Shown here in pieces: positions 54,403 to 62,936 of a DNA stretch of 64,000 nucleotides (its first letter is position 1; every line of letters starts with the position of its first letter). The notes below the pieces were generated by a model. The model did no database searches, had not been told where the DNA came from, and was given only the letters and a program-made list of their open reading frames with translations. The stretch is from Acetatifactor muris (GTDB lineage: Bacteria; Bacillota; Clostridia; Lachnospirales; Lachnospiraceae): positions 62,001 to 126,000 of the forward strand of contig NZ_JANJZD010000008.1 of NCBI RefSeq assembly GCF_024623325.1, in the 5' to 3' direction. Both the position numbers and the translations under genes were made by a program.

Positions 54403-55638
54403 TTATTCCGCTGTCATAGCCTGAACGAAAGCATCCAGCTTCGCCTGTGCATTGTCCTTGGTGATTTCACCGCTTCTGATTTCGGTGGGGATTGCACCTG
54501 CATAAGACCAGTATCTGGAGCTGAATACGGAGTTGGAAGGCTGTGCCACGCTGGCGTTATTGGACTGCTCTACAAGCACTGCCGCAAGAGGATCCGCCAG
54601 AACCTTCTCGCTGGCGCCGGCCGCTTTGTTGGCAGGAACCTGCTGGGACAATTCATAACGCAGAACCTGATTCTCTTCGTTTCCAATAAATGCGGCGAAC
54701 TGAACAGCTGCAGCCATATTCTTGGACTGTGCGTTTACGCCGATAGCCTTGGAACCATAGAAGCTCAGCAACTGATAATCATTGCCGTCAGGGTTAAAAG
54801 TAGGGATAACTGCCATTCCCAGATCATCGCCCAGGATGCTGTGGAAATTCTCATATTCCCATGTACCGCCGAACCATGCGCCCAGTCTGTGGCCCTCAAT
54901 CAGCTCGGTTACAGTAATCTCACCGTCGAAAGCACATTTGGGGTTATTGATCAGGTCAATCAGATAATTGGTTACAGCCAGACCGGTTGCGTTGTTCCAG
55001 TCTACACCTGCAGAAAGGTCGCTGCCTTCAGGTCCGAAAATGCTGCAGCCCGCGCCGTAGTAATAGCAGCCCAGTTTCCAGCCGCCCGCAGACTCAAAAT
55101 AATAGTTGTATACATTGTCTGCCGTTTCCTTGGCCATGATCTTCTCCAGAGATGTGATGTCGGACTCATCCAGGAGAGTCTTGTCATAGTACATAAAGAA
55201 GGTATTGTGGGTAAAAGGAATCCCGTAAATCTTACCGTCCTGTGTGACGGTGTCAACAACCGCCTCAGCGATATCGTTCTTTACCATCGCCTCGGTATCG
55301 CCGCCCAGCTGTGCAATGGCCCCTGCATCCACCAGCTGCGGAAGCTGGTCACTGGCAAACAGGAATACATCCGCCGCGTTGCCTACATCCTTAAGCACTT
55401 CGTCCTGGCACTTATCCTCACCCACAACTTCTGTGGTCCAGGTAATCTGGTACTCGGGATGTGCTTCTGCAAATGCATCCTGCATCTGCTTCATGGCACC
55501 TGTGTCAATCTGGTTCTGGGGACACCATACTTTAAGGCTGACTGCCCCCCCTGACTGGCTTCCGCCATCCTTACCGCATCCTGCCAGAACGGAAGCTGCC
55601 AGAGCTGTTGTCAACAATGCTGCGTAAAGCTTTTTCAT
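54403..55638 (-). CDS. malE: Maltose/maltodextrin-binding lipoprotein
   Basis: The protein has 411 residues. A lipoprotein signal ends in ASVLAGCGKDG (Cys near residue 21). The mature part is a family 1 solute-binding protein with VWCPQNQIDTGAMKQMQDAF, cited by IDTGAMKQMQDAF, and IYGIPFTHNTFFMYYDKTLL, cited as YGIPFTHNTFFMYYD. It captures maltodextrins outside the membrane for MalFG. AAAGGAGG precedes the ATG, and the promoter lies at 55695-55723. Confidence 0.93.
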   Translation of the reverse strand: MKKLYAALLTTALAASVLAGCGKDGGSQSGGAVSLKVWCPQNQIDTGAMKQMQDAFAEAHPEYQITWTTEVVGEDKCQDEVLKDVGNAADVFLFASDQLPQLVDAGAIAQLGGDTEAMVKNDIAEAVVDTVTQDGKIYGIPFTHNTFFMYYDKTLLDESDITSLEKIMAKETADNVYNYYFESAGGWKLGCYYYGAGCSIFGPEGSDLSAGVDWNNATGLAVTNYLIDLINNPKCAFDGEITVTELIEGHRLGAWFGGTWEYENFHSILGDDLGMAVIPTFNPDGNDYQLLSFYGSKAIGVNAQSKNMAAAVQFAAFIGNEENQVLRYELSQQVPANKAAGASEKVLADPLAAVLVEQSNNASVAQPSNSVFSSRYWSYAGAIPTEIRSGEITKDNAQAKLDAFVQAMTAE

Positions 55639-55694
55639 TTTAAAGTTCCTCCTTTAAGAAAAATTTTATTGTTTCTTAATATTTCATTGAGATG

Positions 55695-55723
55695 AAAATA
55701 TCATATTTTAATTTTTTCGTCAA
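55695..55723 (-). promoter_or_regulatory. malE promoter
   Basis: On the minus strand TTGACG (55723-55718) and TATTTT (55700-55695) are 17 bases apart, about 55 bases before the malE start. Confidence 0.65.
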
Positions 55724-55791
55724 GCTTGATTTTGTGCATATTTTTGTCTTTTCTTCTCATTTTCTGCGATGTATTATGCACTTTGTATGCC

Positions 55792-56049
55792 GTTTCGAAA
55801 TTTTTTCGAAACCTGATAACGAAACTTTATTTTTCCATTTTCGATATTATTGTATTTTTGCAATTGCAGCTTCCTGTTTTTCCGATTGTCAGTTTTGACA
55901 GAAAATCGTTTATTTCTTTTTCCAATTTTTCCCATTTCTGTTTAATTTTACCTTTTTGTGGGTTCATTTGAAAAAGGGGGCACGCGGATTCGACTTTTCT
56001 TCTTCCTATTCCGCCATTTATATTGATAACGTCAGGAAATAAAGTTTCG
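55792..56049. promoter_or_regulatory. Candidate operators in the malE-lacI divergent region
   Basis: A perfect palindrome GTTTCGAAA-TTT-TTTCGAAAC lies at 55792-55812. Two copies of CGAAACTTTATTT in opposite orientation lie at 55820-55832 and 56037-56049, both next to GATAACG. The right one is just upstream of the lacI-type gene's -35. The arrangement suits regulation of both directions by the LacI-family protein, possibly by looping. The strands elsewhere in the 550-base gap show no gene. Confidence 0.5.
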
Positions 56050-56058
56050 CTGACATAC

Positions 56059-56087
56059 TTGTTTTTTCATCACCGTCCTGTTATAAT
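56059..56087 (+). promoter_or_regulatory. Promoter of the LacI-family regulator gene
   Basis: TTGTTT (56059-56064) and TATAAT (56082-56087) are separated by 17 bases, about 100 bases before the ATG at 56188. Confidence 0.65.
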
Positions 56088-56187
56088 CCATATATCGACA
56101 GGCAAAATTGTTGTAATTTTTCACAAATTTTTAAACCGGCAGTAAAACGCCGATGTAGTGCAGCGGCTTTTAAGGGGGAATCTATTT

Positions 56188-57189
56188 ATGACGACGATAA
56201 ATGATATTGCTGCCAGACTGGGAATATCCAAAAGTACCGTTTCCAAAGGCCTGAACAACGCCAGAGATGTCAGCGAGGAAATGCGTAAGAAAATTCTGGA
56301 AACAGCTGTGGAAATGGGCTATGTCAACAGACGCCTGCAGAAAAAGGAAAAAAAGCTCTGTATTCTTGTGGAAAACATGGACTATCGGACACCCAATCAA
56401 TTCGGTCATGATCTCATATTGGGGTTTAAGCAGATGGCCGAACCTGACGGCTGGAAAATAGACGTGATTCCTCTGGACAAGGAATTTCAGAGGGGAATCC
56501 CCTACACGGTGTTTATGATGGAGCATGGATACCAGGCTTCCTTTGTGCTGGGATTCAGTCTTCTGGACCCCTGGATACATGAGTTTCGGACTTCCAGAAT
56601 TCCTGCTGTTCTCTATGACAATTATATCAAGGAAAATCCGAACATTGCCTCCGTAGGCTGCGACAGTCAGGAGGGATTCGAACTGGCTGTAAAGCATCTG
56701 GTCGACCTGGGCCATCAAAAAATAGGCCTGATCTCCGGTCCTCTGGATTCCTATATCCTGAAGGCCAGATACAATGCCTATCTCAATGCCATGGATAAAT
56801 ATGGGCTGGAAATCAATGAAAAATACATCGGACTGGAATATTACATAAACGATTCTACCAGAAAGTATGTCCCCAGACTTCTGGGCGAAGGGGTTACCGC
56901 CATTCTCTTCTCCCACGACGTACGTGCGATTTCCGCCATCACGGAATGCGAAGACAGAGGCATCAGCATTCCAGGGGACGTAAGCATTATCGGTTTTGAC
57001 GATCTCCCCATAGCCGCACACACACAGCCTCCACTGACCACAGTGCGCCAGGACAGGCTTGCTCTGGGTAAATGCGGCTTCTATGCCCTTTCCTGCCTGC
57101 TGAATCGAGTCCCCATAGGTTCGATTCTCCTGCGCGCAACTCTGATTGTACGAAATTCCACAGGACCGGTTCCCCGGAAATCAGTGTGA
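56188..57189 (+). CDS. malR: LacI-family regulator of the maltodextrin genes
   Basis: The protein has 333 residues from the ATG at 56188, which has AAGGGGG upstream; the frame is open from 56158. The LacI helix-turn-helix is TINDIAARLGISKSTVSKGL. The ligand domain has GHQKIGLISGP and SIIGFDDLPIAAHTQPPLTTV, cited by IIGFDDLPIAA. It is divergent from malE and probably represses malEFG and the glucan enzymes in the absence of maltodextrin. Its end overlaps the end of psd by nine bases. Confidence 0.85.
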   Translation: MTTINDIAARLGISKSTVSKGLNNARDVSEEMRKKILETAVEMGYVNRRLQKKEKKLCILVENMDYRTPNQFGHDLILGFKQMAEPDGWKIDVIPLDKEFQRGIPYTVFMMEHGYQASFVLGFSLLDPWIHEFRTSRIPAVLYDNYIKENPNIASVGCDSQEGFELAVKHLVDLGHQKIGLISGPLDSYILKARYNAYLNAMDKYGLEINEKYIGLEYYINDSTRKYVPRLLGEGVTAILFSHDVRAISAITECEDRGISIPGDVSIIGFDDLPIAAHTQPPLTTVRQDRLALGKCGFYALSCLLNRVPIGSILLRATLIVRNSTGPVPRKSV

Positions 57190-58053
57190 CAGCCGCCTGC
57201 CCACACCTTCTCCCAGACGCACCTTTGTCTCGATTCCCCGGCGGGAATTCTCCAGAATATCCCCGTCAGGGCAGGCTTCTCCTTTTTTGGTCATAAGAAT
57301 AATCGTGGAACCGCCAAAAGCAAAATTCCCCTTTTCCCAGCCTCTTTTTACCTTGATTCCACGATTATGATTCCGAATTTTTCCTACCAGCAAAGCTCCG
57401 ACCTCCATCTGAATCATCTCGCCGAAATTGTCGGAATGCAGTATGCAGTATTCCCTTGTATTCTCTTTGTAAACAGGGAACTCATCGTTTGCCACAGGAT
57501 TTACCGTGTGTAAAACGCCGGGAATCCACACCAGTTTGGACACGGTTCCTCCATCTGCATAAATATATCTGTGATAGTCCTCCACACACAGCCGAAATAC
57601 CCACACATAACCGCCGGCATAAGACGCCGCCAGCTTCTTATTCTGCAGAAGGCTTTCCGCCGTATATCGGGTATGCTTGATAGAAAAAGACGCCTTCTCG
57701 TTTATCTCATACACACTCAGTCTGCCGTCACAGGGACTGACGAGAACCTCCGGTGCCATTTCCACTCTGCGCGCTTTCGGCTCCATCCTTCTGGTAAAAA
57801 AGTCATTATACGAGCGGTACTTTTTCGGACGATATTCACTCATATCAATTCCGTGGCTGCGGACAAATCTGCCGATAAACACCCTGGACAATCCGGAATC
57901 CAGGAGCCTTCCTCCCAGTCTCGACACCGCCGGCGTCACCAGAAATCTCAACAACGCCCTTCCCGCCGCATGGCCATACAGTTCTTCCAGAAAACGATCC
58001 TGCAGAGATACTTCTTCCGTTACATTTCCTTTTCTGTCTGCAATCAGACCCAT
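57181..58053 (-). CDS. psd: Phosphatidylserine decarboxylase proenzyme
   Basis: The protein has 290 residues. It shows YNDFFTRRMEPKARR, SPCDGRLSVYEI, DYHRYIYADGG with the catalytic His, HTVNPVAND and near residue 250 the self-cleavage site FGGST, where Ser becomes the pyruvoyl group. It makes phosphatidylethanolamine from phosphatidylserine. The next gene upstream encodes the phosphatidylserine synthase, so substrate and enzyme are made together. Confidence 0.93.
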   Translation of the reverse strand: MGLIADRKGNVTEEVSLQDRFLEELYGHAAGRALLRFLVTPAVSRLGGRLLDSGLSRVFIGRFVRSHGIDMSEYRPKKYRSYNDFFTRRMEPKARRVEMAPEVLVSPCDGRLSVYEINEKASFSIKHTRYTAESLLQNKKLAASYAGGYVWVFRLCVEDYHRYIYADGGTVSKLVWIPGVLHTVNPVANDEFPVYKENTREYCILHSDNFGEMIQMEVGALLVGKIRNHNRGIKVKRGWEKGNFAFGGSTIILMTKKGEACPDGDILENSRRGIETKVRLGEGVGRRLSH

Positions 58054-58105
58054 AAATCCATCCCCCTTCCGCAGTTCTGCCGTATTTCTTTGACAGCCCC
58101 TCTTT

Positions 58106-58768
58106 TTATCCTCTGGAATTTACCAGTTCCCACCAACTCCTCCATGCGAAGACAATCACCGCAACCGCAAAGGCAACTACTCCCACAATCAGCAGTACCT
58201 CCTTCACAGAAGGCTTACGTACCTTAAAGTTAAGAACAAACAGAAATCCTACCAGCCCCACCACAATATGCAGCACCACAACAAATGCAAGATGACTGGG
58301 AAACAGAGGCGATATCACGAATAAAACAGGAAGTGCAATGGCCATGGATGTGATGGGCAGACCCTGATAATACTTTCGTGCCCCCCCGTCCTCGGCCTGA
58401 CGCTTTGCCTCCATTACATTGAAATATCCCAGGCGGATCAGCCCGGCCAGACCGTACAGCGCCAGAATCGCCATCCCATATATCCGATCCATCCCCAGCC
58501 TGTAACAGATTATAATCGGCAACGCTCCGAAACACACCATATCGCAGAGGGAATCAATCTGAATTCCGAAGCTTTTCTCATCCTCCGTCCTGTCTTTTTT
58601 CATTCTGGCGATTTTCCCGTCAAACATATCACAGAAACCTGAAAAAGCAAGGAAAAAAATTGCCCATCGCAGCTGCATGGCAGCCGCGCTGAAAATCCCC
58701 GCCACAGCCGATATAAAGCTGATATAAGTGAGTATAACTGTATAATTATAAAATCCTATCATTTTCAC
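58106..58768 (-). CDS. pssA: CDP-diacylglycerol-serine O-phosphatidyltransferase
   Basis: The protein has 220 residues with about six membrane segments. The CDP-alcohol phosphatidyltransferase motif spans FCDMFDGKIARM and FGIQIDSLCDMVCFG with the four metal-binding Asp residues. Position next to psd indicates serine as the acceptor. GAGGTG precedes the ATG at 58768. Confidence 0.9.
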   Translation of the reverse strand: MKMIGFYNYTVILTYISFISAVAGIFSAAAMQLRWAIFFLAFSGFCDMFDGKIARMKKDRTEDEKSFGIQIDSLCDMVCFGALPIIICYRLGMDRIYGMAILALYGLAGLIRLGYFNVMEAKRQAEDGGARKYYQGLPITSMAIALPVLFVISPLFPSHLAFVVVLHIVVGLVGFLFVLNFKVRKPSVKEVLLIVGVVAFAVAVIVFAWRSWWELVNSRG

Positions 58769-58828
58769 ACCTCATATTTGCCTTCCGCAGTCATCTGCAG
58801 ACTGTCTTACAGACATTCGGCCTGCCCA

Positions 58829-59857
58829 TCACTCAGACCGGGCTTTCACCATATAGTATCCCTGCGCCGCCAGCGTAAAGACCGCGCTCAGCAGCAGCTC
58901 ACTGTAGTAGCTCATTCCCCTGGACAACACCATTGCCGGCAGGGTCACAGACCCGAATACCGACGAAAATATTTTCAGGAACAGCGCCTCGCTGATTCCC
59001 ATTCCCCCCGGCAGAGGAAGCATATCCACCGAAATGGAAATCACTGCCTGCAGAATAATCACATCCCACATGGGAGTTCCCGATAAACCGAAAGACAGGT
59101 AGACCAGCCATGTCACTGTAAATAATGCCAGCCGCTGTATAAAGGTAATTACAATCACACGAAATATCATTCCCGGATGATTTCTCAGATACAGCGCCGT
59201 CTCTCTGTAAATCTGCATGGATTCCCGCAGCTTCCTGCCGCGCTCTTCCTTATGTCTGAGAAACCGGAATCTTTCCAGCAGCCTCAGTCCTCTTGTCAGT
59301 ATCTTCTCTGCCAGGTCCGGATGAAACACCAGCACTGTCATAAAACCCACGCAGAAAATATTCAGCAGCACGCCCAGGTAAAAAACAGGAGCGACCTCTT
59401 CCATATACCGGTGCATAAACCCTCTTCCAAAACAGGCTATTCCCACACCCATGACCACCAGCACCAGCTTATATGTGATAGTCACCACCATCAGTATCAC
59501 CGTGGCAACCGGAATCGGAATCTTTTCCTTTTTCATATAGTAAATCTGCATGGGCTGACCACCCGTGGCAGACGGGGTAATGCAGCTGAAAAAGAAGCCC
59601 ACCGAGGAAAACAGAAAACAGATCCTTTTCTTCAGACGAATCTGAAAGGAACGCATCATATACCACAGTATAATGGATTCACCCCAGATAAAGAACATCA
59701 CCAGCACAATCCCGGGAATCAGCCATTTTATATCCGCCTGCCGGATAGCCTCCATCATTGCTCCCGGATCTTCCCCATGAAATACACCGTAAATCGTAAG
59801 TGAAAAAACCACAATCAGAAAAACAATGTTCCAGAATGTCTTCTTTTTCGTCAACAT
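58829..59857 (-). CDS. Flippase-like membrane protein (lysylphosphatidylglycerol synthase TM region family)
   Basis: The protein has 342 residues with about eight membrane segments and the UPF0104 layout (DIKWLIPGIVLVMFFIWGES, SPSATGGQPMQIYYMKKEKI cited by SATGGQPMQIY, and PLPGGMGISEALFL). There is no aminoacyltransferase domain. Such proteins are thought to handle lipids across the membrane. Its start overlaps the stop of the PAP2 gene by seven bases. Confidence 0.83.
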   Translation of the reverse strand: MLTKKKTFWNIVFLIVVFSLTIYGVFHGEDPGAMMEAIRQADIKWLIPGIVLVMFFIWGESIILWYMMRSFQIRLKKRICFLFSSVGFFFSCITPSATGGQPMQIYYMKKEKIPIPVATVILMVVTITYKLVLVVMGVGIACFGRGFMHRYMEEVAPVFYLGVLLNIFCVGFMTVLVFHPDLAEKILTRGLRLLERFRFLRHKEERGRKLRESMQIYRETALYLRNHPGMIFRVIVITFIQRLALFTVTWLVYLSFGLSGTPMWDVIILQAVISISVDMLPLPGGMGISEALFLKIFSSVFGSVTLPAMVLSRGMSYYSELLLSAVFTLAAQGYYMVKARSE

Positions 59858-60552
59858 TCACCGCTTCCCCCTTTTGAAAGAAGCTTTCCGTTAATGTTGT
59901 CCAGAATCCTTTCATAAGTTCCCCGGACTTTTTTATTCGCAGCCACAAGAAAACAAAATTCCGCAAGGAAAATTCCGCCAATCACATCCGGAATCACATG
60001 TTGTTTCGTCGTCAATGTGGAAATGCATACCAGCAGTGCCATCAGACAGGAAGCCGCCCGATACCAGAGCGGTATATTTTTCTTCCCCCGCAGCCCTATG
60101 TAGCAGAACCAGCTCACCAGACAATGTATGGACGGAAACAGATTATCCGCCGCATCTATGGAATACAGAAAAATCACCAGCTGATTCCAGAAGCCCTCAG
60201 GATCCACCACCGGTCTGGTATTCGTGGTGGGATAAGCCAGATAACAGACCAGACAGACCACTCTGGAAAGGAAATCCGCCGCAAAAAAACGGCACACTTC
60301 TTTTTTCTCCTGTCTTCCGATTAAAATGTAGTTGACAATCCAGAACAGATAACATCCAAGATAAATCGCAACTGTTGGCGGCCAGAACGGAATCAGCCGG
60401 TCAAGGTTTCCTTCAATATTATGATGTGTCCATTCCCCGGCAATCATCCTGGAACCACCGTAAACCGCCAGGTTAAAAACAACGGCAAAAATCAGAGGAA
60501 TCATGCTGTATTCCGGAATAATGGTATGTATCCTTTTCCAAATCTTTTCCAT
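59851..60552 (-). CDS. PAP2-family membrane phosphatase
   Basis: The protein has 233 residues from the ATG at 60552, which has AGGAGGG upstream. About six membrane segments are present. The phosphatase motifs are weak but visible: LFPSIHCLVSWF with one His and TTKQHVIPDVIGG with another. It may dephosphorylate a lipid phosphate or related lipid in the phospholipid cluster. An ATAACAG/CTGTTAT inverted repeat lies upstream at 60601-60625. Confidence 0.8.
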   Translation of the reverse strand: MEKIWKRIHTIIPEYSMIPLIFAVVFNLAVYGGSRMIAGEWTHHNIEGNLDRLIPFWPPTVAIYLGCYLFWIVNYILIGRQEKKEVCRFFAADFLSRVVCLVCYLAYPTTNTRPVVDPEGFWNQLVIFLYSIDAADNLFPSIHCLVSWFCYIGLRGKKNIPLWYRAASCLMALLVCISTLTTKQHVIPDVIGGIFLAEFCFLVAANKKVRGTYERILDNINGKLLSKGGSGEC

Positions 60553-60741
60553 TCGGCCCTCCTGCCATAGCCAAACTGTCATCTGCACCTCAGGTTCCGT
60601 ATAACAGTTTCTACTGAGCTGTTATTGTATAACCGTTTACCGGAAATCCATAACTTTACAGACACATCATAAAATATAGCAAAAAATGAACCGATGCTCA
60701 AGATGTTTTTTCATATCTTAAAAAAATCTTTAGATTATATC

Positions 60742-60776
60742 CAAAAAAAGACAGCAGGCCTTTTACAAAGCCTGCT
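60742..60776 (-). terminator. Intrinsic terminator of the YitT-family gene
   Basis: On the minus strand AGCAGGC-loop-GCCTGCT is followed by a run of seven T. The left arm overlaps the last codons and stop at 60763. Confidence 0.8.
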
Positions 60777-61632
60777 TTTCCATGGAAAAACCCCGTCCCC
60801 GCACTTCACTCACCCTGCTGACAACCATGAAACTGGCCGGATCAATACTGCGGACTATTTTCTCCAGTTTATAAAGCTCTCTGTTGGAGACAACGGTAAA
60901 AACCATCTGGGTCTTATCGTGCAGATAGCCGCCCTCCGCCTCCAGCAAAGTCACGCCTCTGTCCACTTCTTTCAGAATGGCATCCCGTATCTGAGACGAG
61001 CGGTCACTGACAATCTTCACTTCCGTACGCGTGGTTCCAAGCAGCATGGTTTTGTCCAGTGCAACGGCCGAAATCATCACAAACAAAATACTGTACAAAA
61101 TGTTCTCTGTCTGATTCAGCGGTGCCTGCAGCAGCAAAATAGTCACATCAAATACGTACAGGCTCACCGACACCGGAATCCTCAGATACTTGTACAGAAC
61201 CAGCGGCGGAATGTCCATACCGCCGGTGGATGCCCCTGTGCGAATCACAATTCCCATAGAAACGCCCACTCCCAGCCCTGCGAACAAGGTGCAGAGCAGA
61301 ATGTCGCCCGTCAGAACGAAATCCCCCAGTATCCGGTCAAATACCTCCAGCGCTGCCGGAATCAGAAAAGTACTGGCCAGCGTGTTCACCACAAAAGTCC
61401 TGCCCAATGTAAATAGGCCCAGAAGCAACATGCCCACGTTCACCAGAAGCAGAATGCCTGACACAGGCAATCCCGTCAGATAGTGCACCGCAAGCGCGAT
61501 ACCGGTGCCTCCTCCGCTGGCCAGATTAGCCGGAAGCAAAAAAAGCTTCACCGTCAATGCATATGAAATATTTCCCAGAAGAATGGCAATGATGGTCTGC
61601 CATGTCCAGCTTAACTTTTCTTTGTCTTTCAT
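60763..61632 (-). CDS. YitT-family membrane protein (DUF161/DUF2179)
   Basis: The protein has 289 residues. Five or six membrane segments with repeated LASGGGTGIALAV and RTGASTGGMDIPPL motifs fill residues 10-200. A cytoplasmic DUF2179 domain follows (DRGVTLLEAEGGYLHDKTQMVFTVV, cited by RGVTLLEAEGGY). The function of the family is not settled. It is monocistronic apart from a gene relic directly upstream. Confidence 0.9.
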   Translation of the reverse strand: MKDKEKLSWTWQTIIAILLGNISYALTVKLFLLPANLASGGGTGIALAVHYLTGLPVSGILLLVNVGMLLLGLFTLGRTFVVNTLASTFLIPAALEVFDRILGDFVLTGDILLCTLFAGLGVGVSMGIVIRTGASTGGMDIPPLVLYKYLRIPVSVSLYVFDVTILLLQAPLNQTENILYSILFVMISAVALDKTMLLGTTRTEVKIVSDRSSQIRDAILKEVDRGVTLLEAEGGYLHDKTQMVFTVVSNRELYKLEKIVRSIDPASFMVVSRVSEVRGRGFSMEKQAL

Positions 61633-61633
61633 A

Positions 61634-61738
61634 TTATAGTTCCGCCATGCGCCCGCCGACGGCCTGCTCCTTCATGATTTCCGCATCACCCGGCAGATAC
61701 AGCTCTCCGGTATGCAGTTTATCCTTCATTTTGCTCAT
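61634..61738 (-). pseudogene. N-terminal relic of a maltose/galactoside O-acetyltransferase gene
   Basis: A good GGGAG site, an ATG at 61738 and 34 codons (KMKDKLHTGELYLPGDAEIM) match the N-terminal Mac domain of sugar O-acetyltransferases, which normally run to about 190 residues. The frame stops with TAA at 61636-61634, two bases before the YitT start. The rest of the gene, with its beta-helix, is gone. Confidence 0.5.
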
Positions 61739-61839
61739 GTGCAGTCTCCCTTATTCTACTTTTATCTGAGCTTCTCCGGTTTCTGCAGGCACTATGTCAT
61801 ACGCCGGATGTCAGCCGGAGTCCTCACTGTTTTTCTCCG

Positions 61840-62589
61840 TCAGCAGTCCGGATAAACAATCACAGAATTCCCGTCGCCAAATGGATGCTGTTTTGCCTTT
61901 CCGCCAAACCAGGAATACTCGCTGTCCTTCTCCGTCTTGCCGTCACACAGCTCCTGCAGCCCTTCCCGAAGCTCCTCAATCAATGAAATCGGCTCAAAAC
62001 CTTTGGCATGTCCGTGCAGGATATAATCCGCTTTCTCCTCCAGATACCTGACTCTGTCTATCTCACTCAGCACTTCCTTCGGAGACAGACAGCCCGGAAG
62101 CTGCAGCCAGAGATGCCGGTTAATGCTGTCACCGGTGAACAGGATTCTGTCCTCTCTCAGAAGAAGCAGAATTCCTCCCTGTGTGTGTCCCGGGAAGTCG
62201 ATCACTTCCACACTCAGGCCGCCCAGCTCAATGACAGCGCCTCCCCGTATCTCCCGAAACGGTGGCATAGACAGACCATGCCTCGAAATTTCACTTGCAA
62301 ATTTCTGAAATTTCGCATGTTCCTCTGCCAGCTCCAGGTCAGCCGGATGCAGGTATGCTTCCTCGAAATAAATATTGCCGTAAATGTGGTCACCATGTCC
62401 ATGTGTATTCACAACCGTCAAAGGCAGATCCGTGACCGTCCGCACCACAGCCTTTACATCTTCACTGCCATTCATGGTATCAATCACCAGAGCCTTCTTC
62501 TCCCCCACTACCGCATATCCTGTGGCTTCTCCATTGTCATCCATCAGGAAAACATGTGGATTTAATTGTTTAATGCTTATTTTACTCAC
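61840..62589 (-). CDS. MBL-fold metallo-hydrolase
   Basis: The protein has about 249 residues from a GTG at 62589, chosen because AGGAGGGG lies just before it; an ATG at 62604 lies ahead of that site. Metal-binding motifs are THGHGDHIYGN, DFPGHTQGG, FTGDSI and LHGHAKG. These are typical of hydrolases of the glyoxalase II type. The substrate is unknown. Confidence 0.87.
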   Translation of the reverse strand: MSKISIKQLNPHVFLMDDNGEATGYAVVGEKKALVIDTMNGSEDVKAVVRTVTDLPLTVVNTHGHGDHIYGNIYFEEAYLHPADLELAEEHAKFQKFASEISRHGLSMPPFREIRGGAVIELGGLSVEVIDFPGHTQGGILLLLREDRILFTGDSINRHLWLQLPGCLSPKEVLSEIDRVRYLEEKADYILHGHAKGFEPISLIEELREGLQELCDGKTEKDSEYSWFGGKAKQHPFGDGNSVIVYPDC

Positions 62590-62692
62590 AGTACCCCTCC
62601 TCATCCATTTTCTCTATCTTATCATGGACAGCGGCGAAACACAATCCTTTCCTTGACCTGGAACGTTTGATTCAAAAAAGTTTTTAAAGTAC

Positions 62693-62900
62693 TTGTATAC
62701 TACGGAAAACTATGCTATAATCAACGCATTATCAGCCGAGGCACTTCTGGTGTTTCGGAAAATCATTAAGTTTCTCGCGTTTCGGGGAGCATACTGCTTC
62801 TCAGAATGCATAGAATTTCAGAATGCTCCGCATTCTGGTCTGTTGGCTTTTCGCCGCTTATTCAATCAGAAACCGACAATCAATTAAGGGCAGGCGAAAA
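62693..62900 (+). promoter_or_regulatory. Promoter and structured leader of the Rpn-type gene
   Basis: TTGTAT (62693-62698) and TATAAT (62716-62721) have a 17-base spacer. The leader holds a CAGAATGC-TCC-GCATTCTG hairpin and TTTTCGCC (62848-62855) that can pair with GGCGAAAA (62893-62900). Matching blocks occur at 5793-5971. Confidence 0.65.
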
Positions 62901-62936
62901 GTATTTCTCCTGTCCCACATGAGAACAGGAGGAGGC

